DNA of 64,000 nt from Parasediminibacterium sp046546515. GTDB taxonomy: Bacteria; Bacteroidota; Bacteroidia; Chitinophagales; Chitinophagaceae. Each line of letters begins with the position of its first letter. Position 1 is the stretch's first letter. Shown here piece after piece: positions 25,990 to 35,185 of this stretch. Below the pieces are notes generated by a model. The model was not told the origin of the DNA. It was given only the letters and a program-made list of their open reading frames with translations, and ran no database searches. The translations under genes and the position numbers were made by a program. The stretch lies in assembly GCF_046546515.1 (NCBI RefSeq), contig NZ_JBKHKJ010000004.1:124001-188000 (forward strand), written 5' to 3'.

Positions 25990-26898
25990 TCAACTATACA
26001 GTTTTACTGCCGTCCTGAATGTATTGCAATGCGCATCCACAATAGTCCTTACATCGGGGCTGTACCCGCCGCCCATGGCCACAGCAACAGGTATTTTGTA
26101 TTGTTGCAGCAGGGTAAATACCATTTCATCCCTTTGCTTGCAGCCATCTATGGTTACTTTTAGCTTGCCAAATTTATCGGTGTCTATTATATCCACACCA
26201 CTTAAAAAAAAAGCAAAATCAGGCTTTATTGTAGCTAGTAAATGGCTAAGGTTTGTTTGCAGCAATTGCAGATAGGTTGAAGTGGTGCAGCCGTCGGCCA
26301 ACCCAATATCCAAATTGCTTTTTTCTTTATGGAAAGGATAGTTACTAGCACCGTGCATACTAAAGGTAAATACCCTTGGTTCTTTTTCAAACAAACTAGC
26401 CGTGCCATTGCCTTGATGAACGTCTAAGTCAATAATCAATATTTGCTTTGCTAGTTTATTGCTTATCAAATAATTAGCTGCAATAGCCATATCGTTCAGT
26501 AAGCAAAAACCCTCCCCACGATCTGCAAAAGCATGGTGAGTGCCGCCTGCCACATTCAACGCCACTCCATCCCTCATCGCAAAATGGCAACAATCAATTG
26601 TACCTTGTGCAATGATTAATTCCCGTTTAGTCAATGCTGGCGACTGGGGAAAGCCGATTTTTCTTTGCTCTGCTGCCGATAGCGATTGGTTTAATAATTT
26701 ATCTACATATTCAGCATCGTGTGTTTGCAGAACAATATCTAATGGGCATGGGTTTGGGGCAAATAGTTGGTTTGGCGTAATAGTGCCTTCGTATAACAAT
26801 TGTGCTGGTATCAGTTCGTATTTCAACATGGGGAACCGATGCCCTTCGGGTAACGGGTGGGCATAGATAGGCGAGAAGGCGATTTGTATTTCGGGCAT
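25990..26898 (-). CDS. Histone-deacetylase-family protein (AcuC/APAH type)
   Basis: 302 residues. Zn-hydrolase motifs of the HDAC superfamily are present in order: NVAGGTHHAFADRGEGFCLLND (tandem His and aromatic/Cys channel residues), IIDLDVHQGNGTASLF (Asp and His metal ligands), FSMHGASNYPF, FFLSGVDIIDTDKFG (Asp ligand) and VAMGGGYSPD. Bacterial members deacetylate acetyl-lysine in proteins such as acetyl-CoA synthetase, or small acetylated amines. The substrate here is unknown. It is a single gene; the upstream gap holds short repeat phrases (26900-26950). Confidence 0.92.
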   Translation of the reverse strand: MPEIQIAFSPIYAHPLPEGHRFPMLKYELIPAQLLYEGTITPNQLFAPNPCPLDIVLQTHDAEYVDKLLNQSLSAAEQRKIGFPQSPALTKRELIIAQGTIDCCHFAMRDGVALNVAGGTHHAFADRGEGFCLLNDMAIAANYLISNKLAKQILIIDLDVHQGNGTASLFEKEPRVFTFSMHGASNYPFHKEKSNLDIGLADGCTTSTYLQLLQTNLSHLLATIKPDFAFFLSGVDIIDTDKFGKLKVTIDGCKQRDEMVFTLLQQYKIPVAVAMGGGYSPDVRTIVDAHCNTFRTAVKLYS

Positions 26899-27082
26899 AA
26901 GTAGTAAGTGGTAAGTAATAAGTTCTAGGTTGTAGGTTATACGTTATGATGATGAGCCTTATAAAAAAAGAGAACATCAACTAAATTATAGCTGATGTTT
27001 TCTTTTTTGTTTCATGCAATATAAATATCCAACTTTTTCTTTTATTAATTCTTCGTGCAATTTTGTGTTTTCGTGGCTAAAA

Positions 27083-30061
27083 TTACTTACGACCGCTTTC
27101 TTGCAACATGCTGCTAAACTGGTTGTTGAAACCATCCGCTTGCAACAAGTCTTCCAAAGAAATATGCATCCTATACCGCCAGTAGTTTTTGGGGTTTGCA
27201 GGCACATTAATACGTTCATCGTTAGGGTTTTGCCTCCTGATGCTTTCGTCTATGCCTAAAATATCCTGCAGCTGGAACACGCTCCACATGGCTGGGGAAT
27301 ATAGATGCTGCAATACAATGGCTTTATTTACCCACCCGCTGCAATAGTAAGGGGCAGTGCCCCATTGGCCTAGCTCGTAATTAAAAAACTGCTGTATCCT
27401 ACCTTTGTCTTCTTCCCACCAGCCCCTAATGGTGCTCATGTCGTGGGTAGAAGGGGTTACAACGCTTAGGTAAGGCGCATCGTTGGGATGGAAAAATACC
27501 TTCCTAGGGTCTTTGGGCATCCTTTGTATCTCTAGGCTTAGCAGCCCCAATTGCTTCATTACTTCTGGCACGCAGCCTGGCACTAGGCCTAAGTCTTCAC
27601 CACAAACCAGCATATTGGTTACGCTTTTCAAGGCAGGTAGTTTTTGCATGGCCTCGTGCATCCAGTAGTTGTCTTGCCTGCGGAAAAAGTAATTTACATA
27701 CAAGCCGTCTAGTTTGTTTCTAGTCCCTTCATCCAAGTTTCTGAACGAGCTGGTGCTGCTGATATTGAACCTAAAATGGAATTGCTGCCCATGGCTACCT
27801 TCTACCTCAAACAAAATAACATTGCTGATAAGGTCAAACAGTCCATGTTTTATTTTGTCTGTAAAGCTGTCGGCATTCCAGTCAGATAGTTGTTGTTCAA
27901 CTCCTCTTTGTGTGCTGTAGTTGTCTTTCAAGCTATAATTGCCATTTCCATGGTTGTGCAGGAATCGTTGTTTTACAAATTCATTGTCATAGCCAAATAC
28001 GTCCCACAAAACTTTGTCGTTAATAAATGGTTTTGTGTAGCGGTCATAATCAAACCCAATGCCCCCCTCGCTAAACTCATTGATGTGCACGGGTATAGCT
28101 GGCACAAAATACCCCAATATGCCTTCTACTGCGTGCATGGGTATGCTCCATATCCTGAAAAAACCAAGGATATGGTCTATCCTGAAAGCATCGAAATAGT
28201 AGCTCATTTGCTCAAAACGTTGCTTCCACCATGCAAACCCATCCTCACGCATTTGTTGCCAGTTGTAAGTAGGGAAGCCCCAGTTTTGCCCTTTCACTGC
28301 AAAATCATCTGGAGGTGCGCCAGCTTGCAGGTTCATGTTGTACAGGTTGGGTTGCTGCCAAGCGTCTGCACCATTTCGGTAAATGCCAATGGCAATGTCA
28401 CCTTTTAAAATAATGCCGTTTTTATGTGCATAGTCCGTAGCTGCTTTTAGCTGCACGTGCAGGCTGTATTGGGTAAAATAATGCAGGGCTATTTCGTTAA
28501 ATGCTTCGCTTGTCTCATCAAGCAAAGCTGCAAATTCTTGTTCCTTATATTCTTGGTTCGATGGCCAGCGGCTAAAATCGGCAGTGCCGTTTGTATCCCT
28601 CAAATAACAGAAGCAAGCGTAAGGTACCAGCCAGTGCTTGTTTAGTTCAAAATAGGCTTTATACTCTGTTGATTTGAATGTTTTTTCTTTTTGCTGGGTG
28701 TACAATTGCCTGATAATAGCCCATTTTGCTGCGTTTACGGCTTCGTAGTCCACCTCGGGCAGTTCGTTTAGCCGTAACCTTTCTTGTTCATAGCTTACCA
28801 CTACCTTTTTCCCTGCGGCTGTGCCTGCAAGCTCCGTAACATTCAGGTACATGGGGTGCAATGCAAAAGCCGAAATAGCAGCATACGGGTAGCTGTCAAC
28901 CCAAGTATGCGTGGCCGTGGTATCGTTAATTGGCAAAATTTGTATCAGTTTCAGGCCTGTCCTCGTACACCAATCTACCAATGCAGGTATATCTGTAAAC
29001 TCGCCAATGCCAAAACTTTTCTGGCTTCTTAGGCTAAACACAGGAATTGCTAGCCCTGCTCCCTTCCATGTATTGGCAGGGAATACCGCAAAACCATCAT
29101 TCACAATTGTTTGAAGGTTTGTTTCGCTAGCCACCCGTTGCACCCGGTTGCTGCCATCTTCAAAACGAATAAACTGTTTTGTATTTACATCGTATATGCC
29201 ATATTTATATTCAACTGGGAAAGTGTCTTTGCTCAAATCGCCCCTTGCTTCAAAATAAGGCGAGCCTTCTTCCCTTGACATTAATACCAGCGTTTCCAGC
29301 GACCAATTGCCCAAAGCCTTGCTGCTGCCACTAATGCACAATGTTTGCCCTGCGGTAAGCAAGGGAGCTTTTGCCTTAAAAATGTGAGTAGTTTTTGATG
29401 GGCTTTTTACCGTTATAGGTGTGTGATTGTTTTTTAGCAATACATTTTTGAACGGCTCTGAATAAAAAGCATTTTCAAAATAGCCCGCATAGTTCCAGGA
29501 ATCCAGCAGCAGGGTATGTTGCTGCGAAAAAGTAGATGGATTGAATAATTTGTCGCTGCCCCAGTCGTAGCTAATGCTGCCATCGGCATTTTTCAAAAGG
29601 TACTTGTATGCAATGTTTTTATCTAGGGTTGCATCCACATCTAATGAAACGCCCCAACATTCATGGTCAATATAAGAAAGTACAACCGCTTTTTCAGGTT
29701 GGTTATTGCCTAACAAAGGGTGGTTGCCCAGAATATACAATGTTTGCCCAAACACAGTAAAAAACCGTAATTGGAAGCTAACCTGCTTGATATTTGTTGC
29801 TACAACTGCTGCTGCTTTTTTTGAAAGGGTTGCTTTTTCGCTTCTTTTGGCAACTGGCTTTTTCGTGGGTATTGAGAACGTGCCTACCTTATTCCCTGTT
29901 TTCGTGGCAGTGGGGCTATCGCTGCTTTTTTTGGTAGAGGCTTTTGCTTTAGTGGGCTTTTGAGTGGTTGCTGCAGCAGCAATTTCTTTATTGCTGTCGG
30001 CCTCTTTGGCTACCGCAGGTTGTAGTTTATCTGCAGCTATAGCAGGAATCGTTTTTTTCAT
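27083..30061 (-). CDS. malQ: 4-alpha-glucanotransferase (GH77 amylomaltase) with starch-binding modules
   Basis: 992 residues from ATG 30061; the frame extends to 30121, but the extra residues look non-coding. An Ala/Lys/Thr-rich tail of about 95 residues leads, followed by two CBM20-like starch-binding modules (about 100-205 and 235-335; QTLCISGSSKALGNWSLE is a CBM20 signature) and the GH77 barrel. Catalytic residues are visible: nucleophile Asp in FDAFRIDHILG, acid/base Glu in LVCGEDLGLVPG and Asp in TPSTHDMSTIRGWW. It would transfer glucan chains in glycogen/maltodextrin metabolism, probably in the cytoplasm, as no signal peptide is seen. Two CBM20 domains plus an inserted GH77 domain resemble plant DPE2-like enzymes. 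Confidence 0.93.
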   Translation of the reverse strand: MKKTIPAIAADKLQPAVAKEADSNKEIAAAATTQKPTKAKASTKKSSDSPTATKTGNKVGTFSIPTKKPVAKRSEKATLSKKAAAVVATNIKQVSFQLRFFTVFGQTLYILGNHPLLGNNQPEKAVVLSYIDHECWGVSLDVDATLDKNIAYKYLLKNADGSISYDWGSDKLFNPSTFSQQHTLLLDSWNYAGYFENAFYSEPFKNVLLKNNHTPITVKSPSKTTHIFKAKAPLLTAGQTLCISGSSKALGNWSLETLVLMSREEGSPYFEARGDLSKDTFPVEYKYGIYDVNTKQFIRFEDGSNRVQRVASETNLQTIVNDGFAVFPANTWKGAGLAIPVFSLRSQKSFGIGEFTDIPALVDWCTRTGLKLIQILPINDTTATHTWVDSYPYAAISAFALHPMYLNVTELAGTAAGKKVVVSYEQERLRLNELPEVDYEAVNAAKWAIIRQLYTQQKEKTFKSTEYKAYFELNKHWLVPYACFCYLRDTNGTADFSRWPSNQEYKEQEFAALLDETSEAFNEIALHYFTQYSLHVQLKAATDYAHKNGIILKGDIAIGIYRNGADAWQQPNLYNMNLQAGAPPDDFAVKGQNWGFPTYNWQQMREDGFAWWKQRFEQMSYYFDAFRIDHILGFFRIWSIPMHAVEGILGYFVPAIPVHINEFSEGGIGFDYDRYTKPFINDKVLWDVFGYDNEFVKQRFLHNHGNGNYSLKDNYSTQRGVEQQLSDWNADSFTDKIKHGLFDLISNVILFEVEGSHGQQFHFRFNISSTSSFRNLDEGTRNKLDGLYVNYFFRRQDNYWMHEAMQKLPALKSVTNMLVCGEDLGLVPGCVPEVMKQLGLLSLEIQRMPKDPRKVFFHPNDAPYLSVVTPSTHDMSTIRGWWEEDKGRIQQFFNYELGQWGTAPYYCSGWVNKAIVLQHLYSPAMWSVFQLQDILGIDESIRRQNPNDERINVPANPKNYWRYRMHISLEDLLQADGFNNQFSSMLQESGRK

Positions 30062-30405
30062 TGCCAATGTTTTACAATTAAGGAGCAAATCTAATAAATC
30101 TAATGTGTAATTTGGACACATTAATTTGCCTGATTAAAAAATATTTTTTTGCAGGCGTTTATTAGCCACCTCCATTTTTGCTTCCACATGGCAACCAGTC
30201 GTGCAATAATAACTGTTTAAGCATCTAAAACCAACCTAAGCTTTATTTTAAACAAAAAAAAATGACAAACGGGAAGAGCTAGACGAAAAATTAAAAGGTG
30301 GCATTAAATTTTTTTACATTGTTATTTTGTATAATGTATTAAGGTTTATTGGCCAAATTGTTAGTCTTGCCCATTTTAAGTAGTAATTTAGTATTTAGTA
30401 CCTTG
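30062..30405. other. Intergenic gap, no feature recognised
   Basis: 344 bp of AT-rich sequence between malQ and the YkgJ-family gene, both on the minus strand. It should contain the malQ promoter on its right side (within about 30062-30200). No repeat of the families seen elsewhere was recognised. Confidence 0.5.
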
Positions 30406-30885
30406 TTATTTTTCAAAATTGGTTTCCAATTTCAATGCTTCCACCACATTGTAAATAATCGGGCAACGGTTGTAGTGCATAAAAGTGGTAAACAAACGCT
30501 TGTTAAAATGTGGCAGGTGCATGGCAGGAAATTCCTTGCAGCCGGAAAAGCGGTGTTCGTAAACAGTGCATTTATTCTCATTTAAAAAAGCACAGGGTAT
30601 GGCATTTATTACCATCATGCTACTGCCTTTCTCCAAGTATTGGCTATCAAAACCTTCCCTTGTTTGTTGCAGGTGTGCAGCTAGTACGTCCGCTTCGGGT
30701 TCTGTAACGTTTATCATCAGGCTTTTGCAGCAATTGCCGCAGGCGGTGCAGTCTATATGCCGTGATATTGTGTCGTTCAGGCTGTGTACTATCGCATCAA
30801 CATCTATGCCGGGTAATGTTAGAAGATACTGCTTAAAACGTAGGTTTTCTGCTTCTTTGTTGTTTGCTGATAGCTCAAGAGCCAA
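30406..30885 (-). CDS. YkgJ family cysteine-cluster protein
   Basis: 159 residues. The cysteine cluster CTACGNCCKSLMINVTEPEA plus the later pair PCAFLNENKCTVYEHRFSGCKEFP define the YkgJ (UPF0153) family, predicted to bind zinc or an Fe-S cluster. Its biochemical role is unknown. The start ATG at 30885 leads MALELSANNKEAENLRFKQY; no alternative is better supported. Confidence 0.9.
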   Translation of the reverse strand: MALELSANNKEAENLRFKQYLLTLPGIDVDAIVHSLNDTISRHIDCTACGNCCKSLMINVTEPEADVLAAHLQQTREGFDSQYLEKGSSMMVINAIPCAFLNENKCTVYEHRFSGCKEFPAMHLPHFNKRLFTTFMHYNRCPIIYNVVEALKLETNFEK

Positions 30886-30973
30886 TAAGTTTGTTTCTAT
30901 TGTGTTTATTTGTTTTAGAGTGAGGATGCAACTTGGCGTAAATAATAGCTATTTGTATAAAGAAGTTTTGTTA

Positions 30974-31540
30974 TCAAGCTATTATCAACCCACTTTGTTT
31001 CTTTATCAATCCATTATACAATAGCAAGAAAGAAGGCAGGTAAATAAGCGTAGCGGCTACTGAATGCTTATAAAAAGGCAAGCCATTTACAATACAAGCA
31101 ACCAGCCCATTTATATCCCTGCTGTACGTTAATTGAGCAGATACCCACACACTGAAATTTGACAATAAGAAAAATAGGGTAGGTGCTGCAATTGCACCAA
31201 TGAAAACATTCGTATAAGTTTTTCCTTTTAATGCCCAGCCAAGTAAAGTGGTGATTAACAGCAAGGAATAATTAAGCAACTGATAGGTATATAAACCAGC
31301 GAAAGGAAATAAATGTACCCTGAAAAGCACTTCAATAATTAAATCGCTGATAAACAAGGCCAACAAAGGAAGTAGGAACGAAGTGGATTTATCTTTTACC
31401 ATCATGCCCGAAAACAAGGCAATAGCAATAACGGGCGAAAAGCCAGACCACGCTAACTTAGGCGAAAAAAATAATTTTGACAACGTGGTAATTGCTATTA
31501 AAATAACAGTGAACGTAAATAACCTATAATTCAACTTCAT
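30974..31540 (-). CDS. DUF6580-like membrane protein
   Basis: 188 residues with six hydrophobic helices. The pattern WSGFSPVIAIALFSGMMVKD near residue 32 and LLPLLALFISDLIIE near 57 resembles DUF6580/ECF-S-like putative transport proteins, which often have NFSPVGAIALFGG and FLLPLAALFLSD at the same places. Substrate unknown. It is expressed in the same direction as ykgJ and manA, as single genes or a loose operon. Confidence 0.75.
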   Translation of the reverse strand: MKLNYRLFTFTVILIAITTLSKLFFSPKLAWSGFSPVIAIALFSGMMVKDKSTSFLLPLLALFISDLIIEVLFRVHLFPFAGLYTYQLLNYSLLLITTLLGWALKGKTYTNVFIGAIAAPTLFFLLSNFSVWVSAQLTYSRDINGLVACIVNGLPFYKHSVAATLIYLPSFLLLYNGLIKKQSGLIIA

Positions 31541-31665
31541 TGGTACTATTTAAAAAACAAAAATAGGTTGAAAAGCACCTAAGCGTAAACTTAATTTTTT
31601 AGAGGCTCATAAACCGGGGAATATATCCAATTTAAAACCCAAAACATAAAATTTAAAACAATTGC

Positions 31666-32874
31666 TTACGCTGGCACAAATGCCTTGAATAAGGTACATT
31701 TACCGGATGATTCTATGGTGTAGCTTTCGCCTGGAAGGATGGCAACTGCCCCCCCTTGCTTTATCACCATGTTTTTACTGCTGTTAATAACCGCACCGCC
31801 TTCAATGGCTATAATAATTTCCAGCGAAGTAGCTGTGGATGAATGGCTATTGTTGTTCAAGCTTATTTTCTTTATCCCAAAATCTGGCACTGGGCATGGG
31901 TACAATACTTCATTGTTGCCCACGTCTTGCCCCTTCATCACATTTGGGGTAACAGGCTCAAAAAGGGTATGTTTCATCAATTCTGGCACATCAATATGCT
32001 TGGGTGTCAAACCACCTCTCAGCACATTGTCGCTATTGGCCATCAACTCCACATTCTGCCCTTCCAAATAAGCATGAGGTATGCCGGCCCCTTGGAATAC
32101 TGCCTCGCCAGGCTCGGCTTTCACGATATTAAAAAAATAAATAGAAAAAATGCCCCTGTCTATGTTTTTTACTTCGCTTCCATTTTCAAAAAGTTTGCTT
32201 ACCCACCAGCCTGCATCGGCTTTGGTTAGTTCGTTGTTGGCTTTTCTCCTTAGTTCCCTTTTTACCAATGGGGTTACAAGATTGTCAATATCAACCTGGT
32301 CCATCTCCATTACAAACTGGTATAGCCCTTTGTAGCCCTCTTTCCTAAACAAGGCCACCAGCACGTTAAACTCTTGTATTTCCAGCAAGGTTTTGTGCAG
32401 GGCATCTTCTGTTTTAAAACCATGCAGCAGCCAAAACTCGCTCAAGGCAACCATTACCTCTGGCTTGTGGTTTTTGTCTTTATAGTTCCTGAAAGCTGCA
32501 TTAATAGGTATGCCAGCCAGTTCTTCCTTGGCAAAGCCTTTTTCTGCTTCCACTTTTGTAGGGTGTACCTGTATAGAAAGCATATCGTTCACATCCAGTA
32601 TTTTAAACAGGTATGGCAATTCGCCAAAACGCTTAAAAACTGTTTCTGTGATAGCACCGGCTGGATTGCTATTGATGTATTCGTTTAAAGGGATGCTACT
32701 TGTGCCATCAGAAATAATGGAGGCAGCAGATGGGTGGGCACCCATCCAGTATTCTGCACAAGGTTTGTGGACAGTATTGTCAAACCCTAATAACTGGGGG
32801 ATATAAGTATAACCACCCCACGCATAATTTTGCACCTTCCCGGTCAATTGAAATGTTTTTCCTGTTAGTTGCAT
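31666..32874 (-). CDS. manA: Mannose-6-phosphate isomerase, class I
   Basis: 402 residues from ATG 32874 (MQLTGKTFQLTGKVQNYAWG); the frame is open to 32940, but the family starts here. Zinc-binding cupin motifs are visible: LSIQVHPTKVEAE (Gln and His ligands), KNHKPEVMVAL (Glu ligand) and GIPHAYLEGQNVELMANSDNVLRGGLTPKH (His ligand and active-site Arg). It interconverts mannose-6-P and fructose-6-P, feeding GDP-mannose and surface polysaccharide synthesis. It is divergent from yraN with only 29 bp between start codons. Confidence 0.94.
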   Translation of the reverse strand: MQLTGKTFQLTGKVQNYAWGGYTYIPQLLGFDNTVHKPCAEYWMGAHPSAASIISDGTSSIPLNEYINSNPAGAITETVFKRFGELPYLFKILDVNDMLSIQVHPTKVEAEKGFAKEELAGIPINAAFRNYKDKNHKPEVMVALSEFWLLHGFKTEDALHKTLLEIQEFNVLVALFRKEGYKGLYQFVMEMDQVDIDNLVTPLVKRELRRKANNELTKADAGWWVSKLFENGSEVKNIDRGIFSIYFFNIVKAEPGEAVFQGAGIPHAYLEGQNVELMANSDNVLRGGLTPKHIDVPELMKHTLFEPVTPNVMKGQDVGNNEVLYPCPVPDFGIKKISLNNNSHSSTATSLEIIIAIEGGAVINSSKNMVIKQGGAVAILPGESYTIESSGKCTLFKAFVPA

Positions 32875-32876
32875 AC

Positions 32877-32884
32877 TACATTTG
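32877..32884 (+). promoter_or_regulatory. Candidate -7 box (TACATTTG) for yraN
   Basis: TACATTTG fits the Bacteroidota TAnnTTTG consensus and lies 19 bp upstream of the yraN ATG, inside the 29-bp gap between divergent start codons. Its -33 region would fall within the manA coding sequence (near 32853-32859), so the two promoters must overlap. Confidence 0.4.
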
Positions 32885-32903
32885 TTTAAAATGCCGAATA
32901 TAC

Positions 32904-33254
32904 ATGAAGAAAAAAGAAATTGGCGACAAAGGCGAAACAATTGCCGTAAACTTTCTTGAAAAAACTGGTTTTAACATTATTGAAAGGAACTGGCGACACA
33001 AACATTTGGAAATTGATATTATAGCAACCCAAAATAGAAAACTACATTTTATAGAAGTAAAAACAAGGACTAATACCTTGTTTGGGTTGCCAGAGCAAAG
33101 CGTAGGCAAAGTAAAGATGGAGCATTTGAAAAAAGCAGCGGTTGCTTATTTGCGAAACAACCCAGAATGGCTGCTAATCCAGTTTGATGTTATTGCCATC
33201 ATGATAACCAAAGAAGGTAATGAGGTTTTTTTGATTGAAGATGTATTTTTTTGA
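32904..33254 (+). CDS. yraN: YraN family (UPF0102) endonuclease-fold protein
   Basis: 116 residues from ATG 32904. The restriction-endonuclease-like core is clear: GDKGETIAVNFLEKTGFNII at the start, EIDIIATQNRKLHFIEVKTR (the D-(x)n-ExK catalytic pattern) and a C-terminal QFDVIAI segment. UPF0102 proteins are widespread Holliday-junction-resolvase-like proteins of uncertain role. Confidence 0.92.
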   Translation: MKKKEIGDKGETIAVNFLEKTGFNIIERNWRHKHLEIDIIATQNRKLHFIEVKTRTNTLFGLPEQSVGKVKMEHLKKAAVAYLRNNPEWLLIQFDVIAIMITKEGNEVFLIEDVFF

Positions 33255-33365
33255 AAATAGAACAATATTTACGTTTATTCAACAAACTACTACAAATGCG
33301 ATAAATATATTTTATTTTCTTTGATTAATTTCAAACTCCTTATCTACTTTTTTAACTAATTGCTC

Positions 33366-34508
33366 ATGCAACCCTTTTTAAAAGCAAAAATTAAATTTTT
33401 TTATTTGTTTTGTATGACAGTATTGCTGTTCGTGCACAACTACAATTTTGCTCCTTTTGTTACAACCCCATCAACACTTGTTACATCTTCTTTTTCCATT
33501 AGCAATTTTATTGAATACCTTTTTTCCAATTCAGTATTTAGGTTCCGGATTGGTTTGCTGATGATTATATCTGGTTATTTGCTTGGCAACCATTCCTATG
33601 TGCCATATCGAGCATTAATGACAAAAAAGATAAAAACTTTGGTTGTCCCTTATCTGCTAGTTAGTTTTATTAGTTTTTTAATAATTATCTTAATCGAAAT
33701 TATTTTCATAGGTATCCATAGTTCACATGGTATTCTTGGAAAAAATATTGCCCAGTTTACTGTCAAAGATTACTTTTTTTATATTTTTTTATCGCCACTC
33801 CCTTTTCAATTATGGTATTTAAAAAGCATTTTTATGATGACGGCATTATCACCTGTAATTAGGTGGTTACTTCAAAAAATGCCACTGCAAACTTTTTTAA
33901 TCATGTTTGCAATATGGATGTTCACTAATTATTTAGATGGGGAAACCAGGGACAGGGCATTTATTTTTTACATATTTGGTTATTATATTGGCATGAGCAA
34001 TAAAGATATTTCCAAACCTATTTCGTTTCTAAATCCAAAAACAGCACTATCATTGTTTGTAGCTATCTCTTTTCTCCGTACAGGGCTAGCATTTCTAAAC
34101 CCGCACATTTTTTTTAATGTTAAGTATGTACTAATAATGCTTTTTAAGGTAAATGAAATTGTTGGGGCATATGCGGTTTGGTTTTGTTTTGATGATATCA
34201 TTAATTGGGTTGACGGGAAAAAATGGTACAAAACGATTGTTAATTCATCTTTTTTCATATATGCATTTCATGCACCCCTGTTAAATTTCATGAGTGATAT
34301 TGCCATGAAAAGAAATATACCACATTTAATTTTATACATTGGGCTTCCTGCATTGCTTTTACCTTTGTTAATTGGTACTGATATATTGATTAGGAATAAT
34401 TTCGCTAAATTCTATAGTGTGCTTACGGGAGGCAGAAATGCATTGGAAAATGCCAAAAAGCAAAAAAGATATTTTTTAAAAGTTGTTAGTATTAACGCTG
34501 CAGCTTAG
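33366..34508 (+). CDS. Acyltransferase 3 family membrane protein
   Basis: 380 residues from ATG 33366 (a TTG two codons earlier also fits). About ten membrane helices. Family features are VHNYNF after the first helix (the catalytic His region), RFRIGLLMIISGYLLG (FxxSGYL), PFQLWYLKSIFMMTALSPVI and a late FFIYAFHAPLL. Such proteins transfer acetyl or other acyl groups to sugars of exopolysaccharide, O-antigen or Nod factors at the membrane. Strongly AT-rich compared with neighbours. The acceptor is unknown. Confidence 0.85.
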   Translation: MQPFLKAKIKFFYLFCMTVLLFVHNYNFAPFVTTPSTLVTSSFSISNFIEYLFSNSVFRFRIGLLMIISGYLLGNHSYVPYRALMTKKIKTLVVPYLLVSFISFLIIILIEIIFIGIHSSHGILGKNIAQFTVKDYFFYIFLSPLPFQLWYLKSIFMMTALSPVIRWLLQKMPLQTFLIMFAIWMFTNYLDGETRDRAFIFYIFGYYIGMSNKDISKPISFLNPKTALSLFVAISFLRTGLAFLNPHIFFNVKYVLIMLFKVNEIVGAYAVWFCFDDIINWVDGKKWYKTIVNSSFFIYAFHAPLLNFMSDIAMKRNIPHLILYIGLPALLLPLLIGTDILIRNNFAKFYSVLTGGRNALENAKKQKRYFLKVVSINAAA

Positions 34509-34657
34509 CTCCCTGCTATAAAAAAAATTCTGATTTAATTACCACTTTTAGTTGCTAAATGTTGCTTTTTTTCAAAAAAAACTTCAGCTAACTATCTAAG
34601 TGGGGGGCTGCCATATTTATTTTTATTGGGGTAAGTGTATAAATAAAAATAACCTCT

Positions 34658-35047
34658 CTAATGTTTGGTTTTTGTGCTTTTTAAAGCCCAATAAACAAGT
34701 GCTGGTTGGAAAAATAACCTTAAAAATCTTTTCTTGTTGGTGTTTAAACCAAATGCGTTTCTTTTATCAATAAACTGAGCAATATTTCCCGGAAAAACAC
34801 AAGTGAAAAAAGTGGCAGCTATTTTTCCTACAAATGCTTTATTTTCTTTAGCCAGCACCAAAGCACTACCCAAGGCTATTTCGGCGATTCCTGAATATAA
34901 TACTGTGTCATCCTTTTCCAAGGGAACCCAGTCTGGTACTTGTGCCTGAAATTCTTTTCTTGCATAAGTGAGGTGGCCAATACCTGCAAATATTAAGCCT
35001 GCACCTAATAAAATTTTTGCTGTTGTTTTAACTTTTTCTTCATTCAT
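34658..35047 (-). CDS. DoxX family membrane protein
   Basis: 129 residues with four hydrophobic helices. KILLGAGLIFAGIGHLTYARKEF at the N-terminus, VPDWVPLEKDDTVLYSGIAEIALGSALVL and FPGNIAQFIDKRNAFGL are typical of the DoxX/DoxD-like group widespread in Bacteroidota. The biochemical function is unknown. Convergent with the acyltransferase gene, divergent from lpxR. Confidence 0.87.
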   Translation of the reverse strand: MNEEKVKTTAKILLGAGLIFAGIGHLTYARKEFQAQVPDWVPLEKDDTVLYSGIAEIALGSALVLAKENKAFVGKIAATFFTCVFPGNIAQFIDKRNAFGLNTNKKRFLRLFFQPALVYWALKSTKTKH

Positions 35048-35185
35048 GGTGTTTGTTTTTCTATGCTATGCAATACAAATGCTGTTCCATAAAAAAGAAA
35101 GGATAAAATAAGCAATTTTATTATAGCAACGTTCCTTGCAATAAAATCCAGAGATACTTATATGGCGTATATAGTTAAAGCGATT

